Part shown: piece by piece, positions 30,739 to 32,137 of the stretch
Layout of the letters: each line of letters starts with the position of its first letter
How positions within the stretch are numbered: position 1 is the first letter of the stretch
From: Bacteroidales bacterium
GTDB lineage: Bacteria; Bacteroidota; Bacteroidia; Bacteroidales; FEN-979
DNA: 32,137 bases
NCBI GenBank assembly: GCA_030681475.1
Contig: JAUXWT010000110.1
Span: forward strand, 1-32,137
Direction: 5' to 3'
Notes under the pieces: generated by a model
What the model saw: only the letters and a program-made list of their open reading frames with translations
Database searches by the model: none
Told to the model about the DNA's origin: nothing
Translations under genes and position numbers: made by a program

Positions 30739-31962
30739 TTACCTGATCAGTGATATTTTGGTTTGCTGTACTGTGTTTCCCTTGTTTTTTAGTGTTACAA
30801 TATAAACTCCCTGGTTCAAATTATTCACCGGAATCACCATTTGGTCATCTTTTAATTGAACCGGTATTCTGCTCAAGGGTTTACCCATAATATTCGTGAG
30901 TTCGATGAAACATTCTTCAGGAATTTCGTTTAGGTGATATTGTACAACAAAATAGGTTTTCGCCGGATTGGGATATACGTTTAAAAGATTTTCCTTAAAA
31001 CTGGTTTTCGCCCCGCGATATTTATCACGTTTTGATGATTTTAACTCGGTTTCCGGTAAAAAAATTGGTTCCAAATAGTTTGTGGCCGCTGATGCGACAA
31101 GCAGGTTTCTTGCAAAAGCGCTAATCTGACCAAGGTTTGAATCGGAAATTGATTCCAGTGTGTGTTTGTCTGTGCTATCTATATTCATAACACGAGACGA
31201 ATCGGTTGCGACATTTCTCAGGATTTCATACAAATTTTCATATGACTGTCGTATAACTTGCTGTTTGTCGCTGAGAGTAAACGAAGACGGAATTAAATTC
31301 AGGATATTCAACCCGGTTTGGTAATCTCCTCGCTGAAAATAGGTTGCCGTAAGATCATACCAGGACCCTACGGTATTGCGTAACTGCAATAAATAAATCA
31401 GGCTGTCATTCGTCAAACCTAAAACAGAATCAGTGCGGTAATAACGGATGAGGTTATGATAATGCTGGCTCCGGTCTGCGTTCCAGAATGCCCTTTGTGA
31501 TTCCAGAAGTTCTTTACTACTTATTGAATCTTCTCCCTGAAGAATTTCCGCCATCAGGTAATCAGGCATCGGTGTAGTACGGTTCTCAAGCATATCAACC
31601 AGTATTTCTGATTTGGCTGAATGTGGGTTGGCTACCATGATATCACGGATCATCGCGTTGTTCAGAACATCTTCCTTTTCAATCGCAGTTTGTATAACGG
31701 TATCAGATACATATGGTGAGGAAGTCAATATTACATCCCGGGTAGGCAATGCATCTGGAGGGGTGCTGGATGCAACTTCATCTGAAAGGGCCCCGGTAGA
31801 ACCCCCATCAACAAGTTCCGTTAAAATATTATTAATGCTGTCCGCTTTTTCAGCAGAGAAATTCATTCCATCCATGTCTTCACTGCTTGCGTTGCCTATG
31901 GAATTAGTTGGAGGACAAGCAGAATTCTCAATAAAATCAATAGCTACAGGAAAAATTGTCAC
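30739..31962 (-). CDS. T9SS type A sorting domain protein, 5'-truncated
   Basis: A 407-residue frame, read from a GTG at 31962, with no signal peptide. The middle (about 45-260) is helical and rich in Asp, Ser and Leu, with SPYVSDTVIQTAIEKEDVLNNAMIRDIMVANPHSAKS as its most distinctive part; I do not know its function. The end is a type A sorting domain: VYPNPAKTYFVVQYH, ELTNIMGKPLSRIP, LNQGVYIVTLKNKG and the basic tail ISLIR. Coding-like sequence continues upstream of the GTG in frame (YYYHNGYYPPFTRLRPN) to a TGA at 32050-32052. The absent export signal and that in-frame stop indicate loss of the real 5' end. Two downstream fragments in the array derive from a relative of this gene. Confidence 0.75.
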   Translation of the reverse strand: MTIFPVAIDFIENSACPPTNSIGNASSEDMDGMNFSAEKADSINNILTELVDGGSTGALSDEVASSTPPDALPTRDVILTSSPYVSDTVIQTAIEKEDVLNNAMIRDIMVANPHSAKSEILVDMLENRTTPMPDYLMAEILQGEDSISSKELLESQRAFWNADRSQHYHNLIRYYRTDSVLGLTNDSLIYLLQLRNTVGSWYDLTATYFQRGDYQTGLNILNLIPSSFTLSDKQQVIRQSYENLYEILRNVATDSSRVMNIDSTDKHTLESISDSNLGQISAFARNLLVASAATNYLEPIFLPETELKSSKRDKYRGAKTSFKENLLNVYPNPAKTYFVVQYHLNEIPEECFIELTNIMGKPLSRIPVQLKDDQMVIPVNNLNQGVYIVTLKNKGNTVQQTKISLIR

Positions 31963-32035
31963 TGGACCATATGAGTAATTTGGACGTAGTCTTGTAAAAG
32001 GTGGATAATATCCATTATGATAATAGTAATGTGAA

Positions 32036-32137
32036 TCAAGAGTTAAAAATCAAATAAATAAAAGCCGCATCCAATTTGCCAAATACATGAACAAGATGGC
32101 CTTTGGGTGATCGTACTTTATTCGCTCTTTGAAAATC
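32036..32137 (-). other. Unassigned window-edge sequence with two open frames
   Basis: The minus strand from the window edge has two open frames: one ends at the TGA at 32050-32052, in frame with the cargo gene downstream, the other ends at 32036-32038. The first translates to a short hydrophobic C-terminus (FMYLANWMRLLFI), the second to HLVHVFGKLDAAFIYLIF. Either could be the tail of an inserted gene such as a transposase, but 100 bases are too few to assign. Confidence 0.3.

Overview
This window is a piece of a Bacteroidota chromosome, most likely from the order Bacteroidales. The evidence is a PorQ gene of the type IX secretion system (T9SS), several proteins with C-terminal T9SS sorting domains, families largely confined to this phylum (DUF4294, DUF5683, DUF5723, DUF3276 and a NusB with a long N-terminal part), promoters of the TAnnTTTG type, and few clear Shine-Dalgarno sequences. 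Neither tRNA encodes its CCA end.

Bases 1-26.6 kb are mostly housekeeping. From the left: the end of an unidentified small ORF, a bidirectional hairpin and tRNA-His (minus); an OppC/DppC-type ABC permease (plus) converging on a DUF5723 outer-membrane-type protein (minus); tRNA-Leu followed by tig, clpP and clpX (plus), a protein quality-control cluster; DUF4294, a large glycosyltransferase fusion, a 2-oxoacid dehydrogenase E2, a DEDDh exonuclease and an FAH-family hydrolase (plus). A minus-strand run then reads nusB - porQ - ispH - recF - DUF721 (DciA-like), with 2-4 base gaps at the porQ/ispH and ispH/recF joints. Divergent from nusB is DUF3276, followed by parA - parB - DUF5683 - dapB - lepB - DUF4412-like - ftsK - lolA (plus), which combines chromosome segregation, lysine/peptidoglycan precursor synthesis and envelope export. 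truA (minus) converges on lolA across a heptanucleotide tandem repeat.

Bases 26.6-32.1 kb are accessory. They hold a minus-strand array of T9SS cargo genes formed by tandem duplication of a unit of about 2.2 kb: a 5'-truncated cargo gene, then two copies of a beta-propeller-like cargo gene, each followed by an N-terminally deleted remnant of the first gene. The last remnant is frameshifted and stops exactly at the truA start codon. PorQ, upstream in the window, belongs to the machinery that would export these proteins.

The points most worth a second look are the cargo-array duplication and its shared fusion junction, the glycosyltransferase fused to an apparently inactive sugar-phosphate transferase, a trigger factor with an acidic linker in place of a recognisable PPIase domain and a 33-residue histidine-rich tail, two adjacent U-U mismatches in the tRNA-His acceptor stem, and three different short repeats at gene borders. 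I see no CRISPR array, prophage, complete insertion sequence or defence system.
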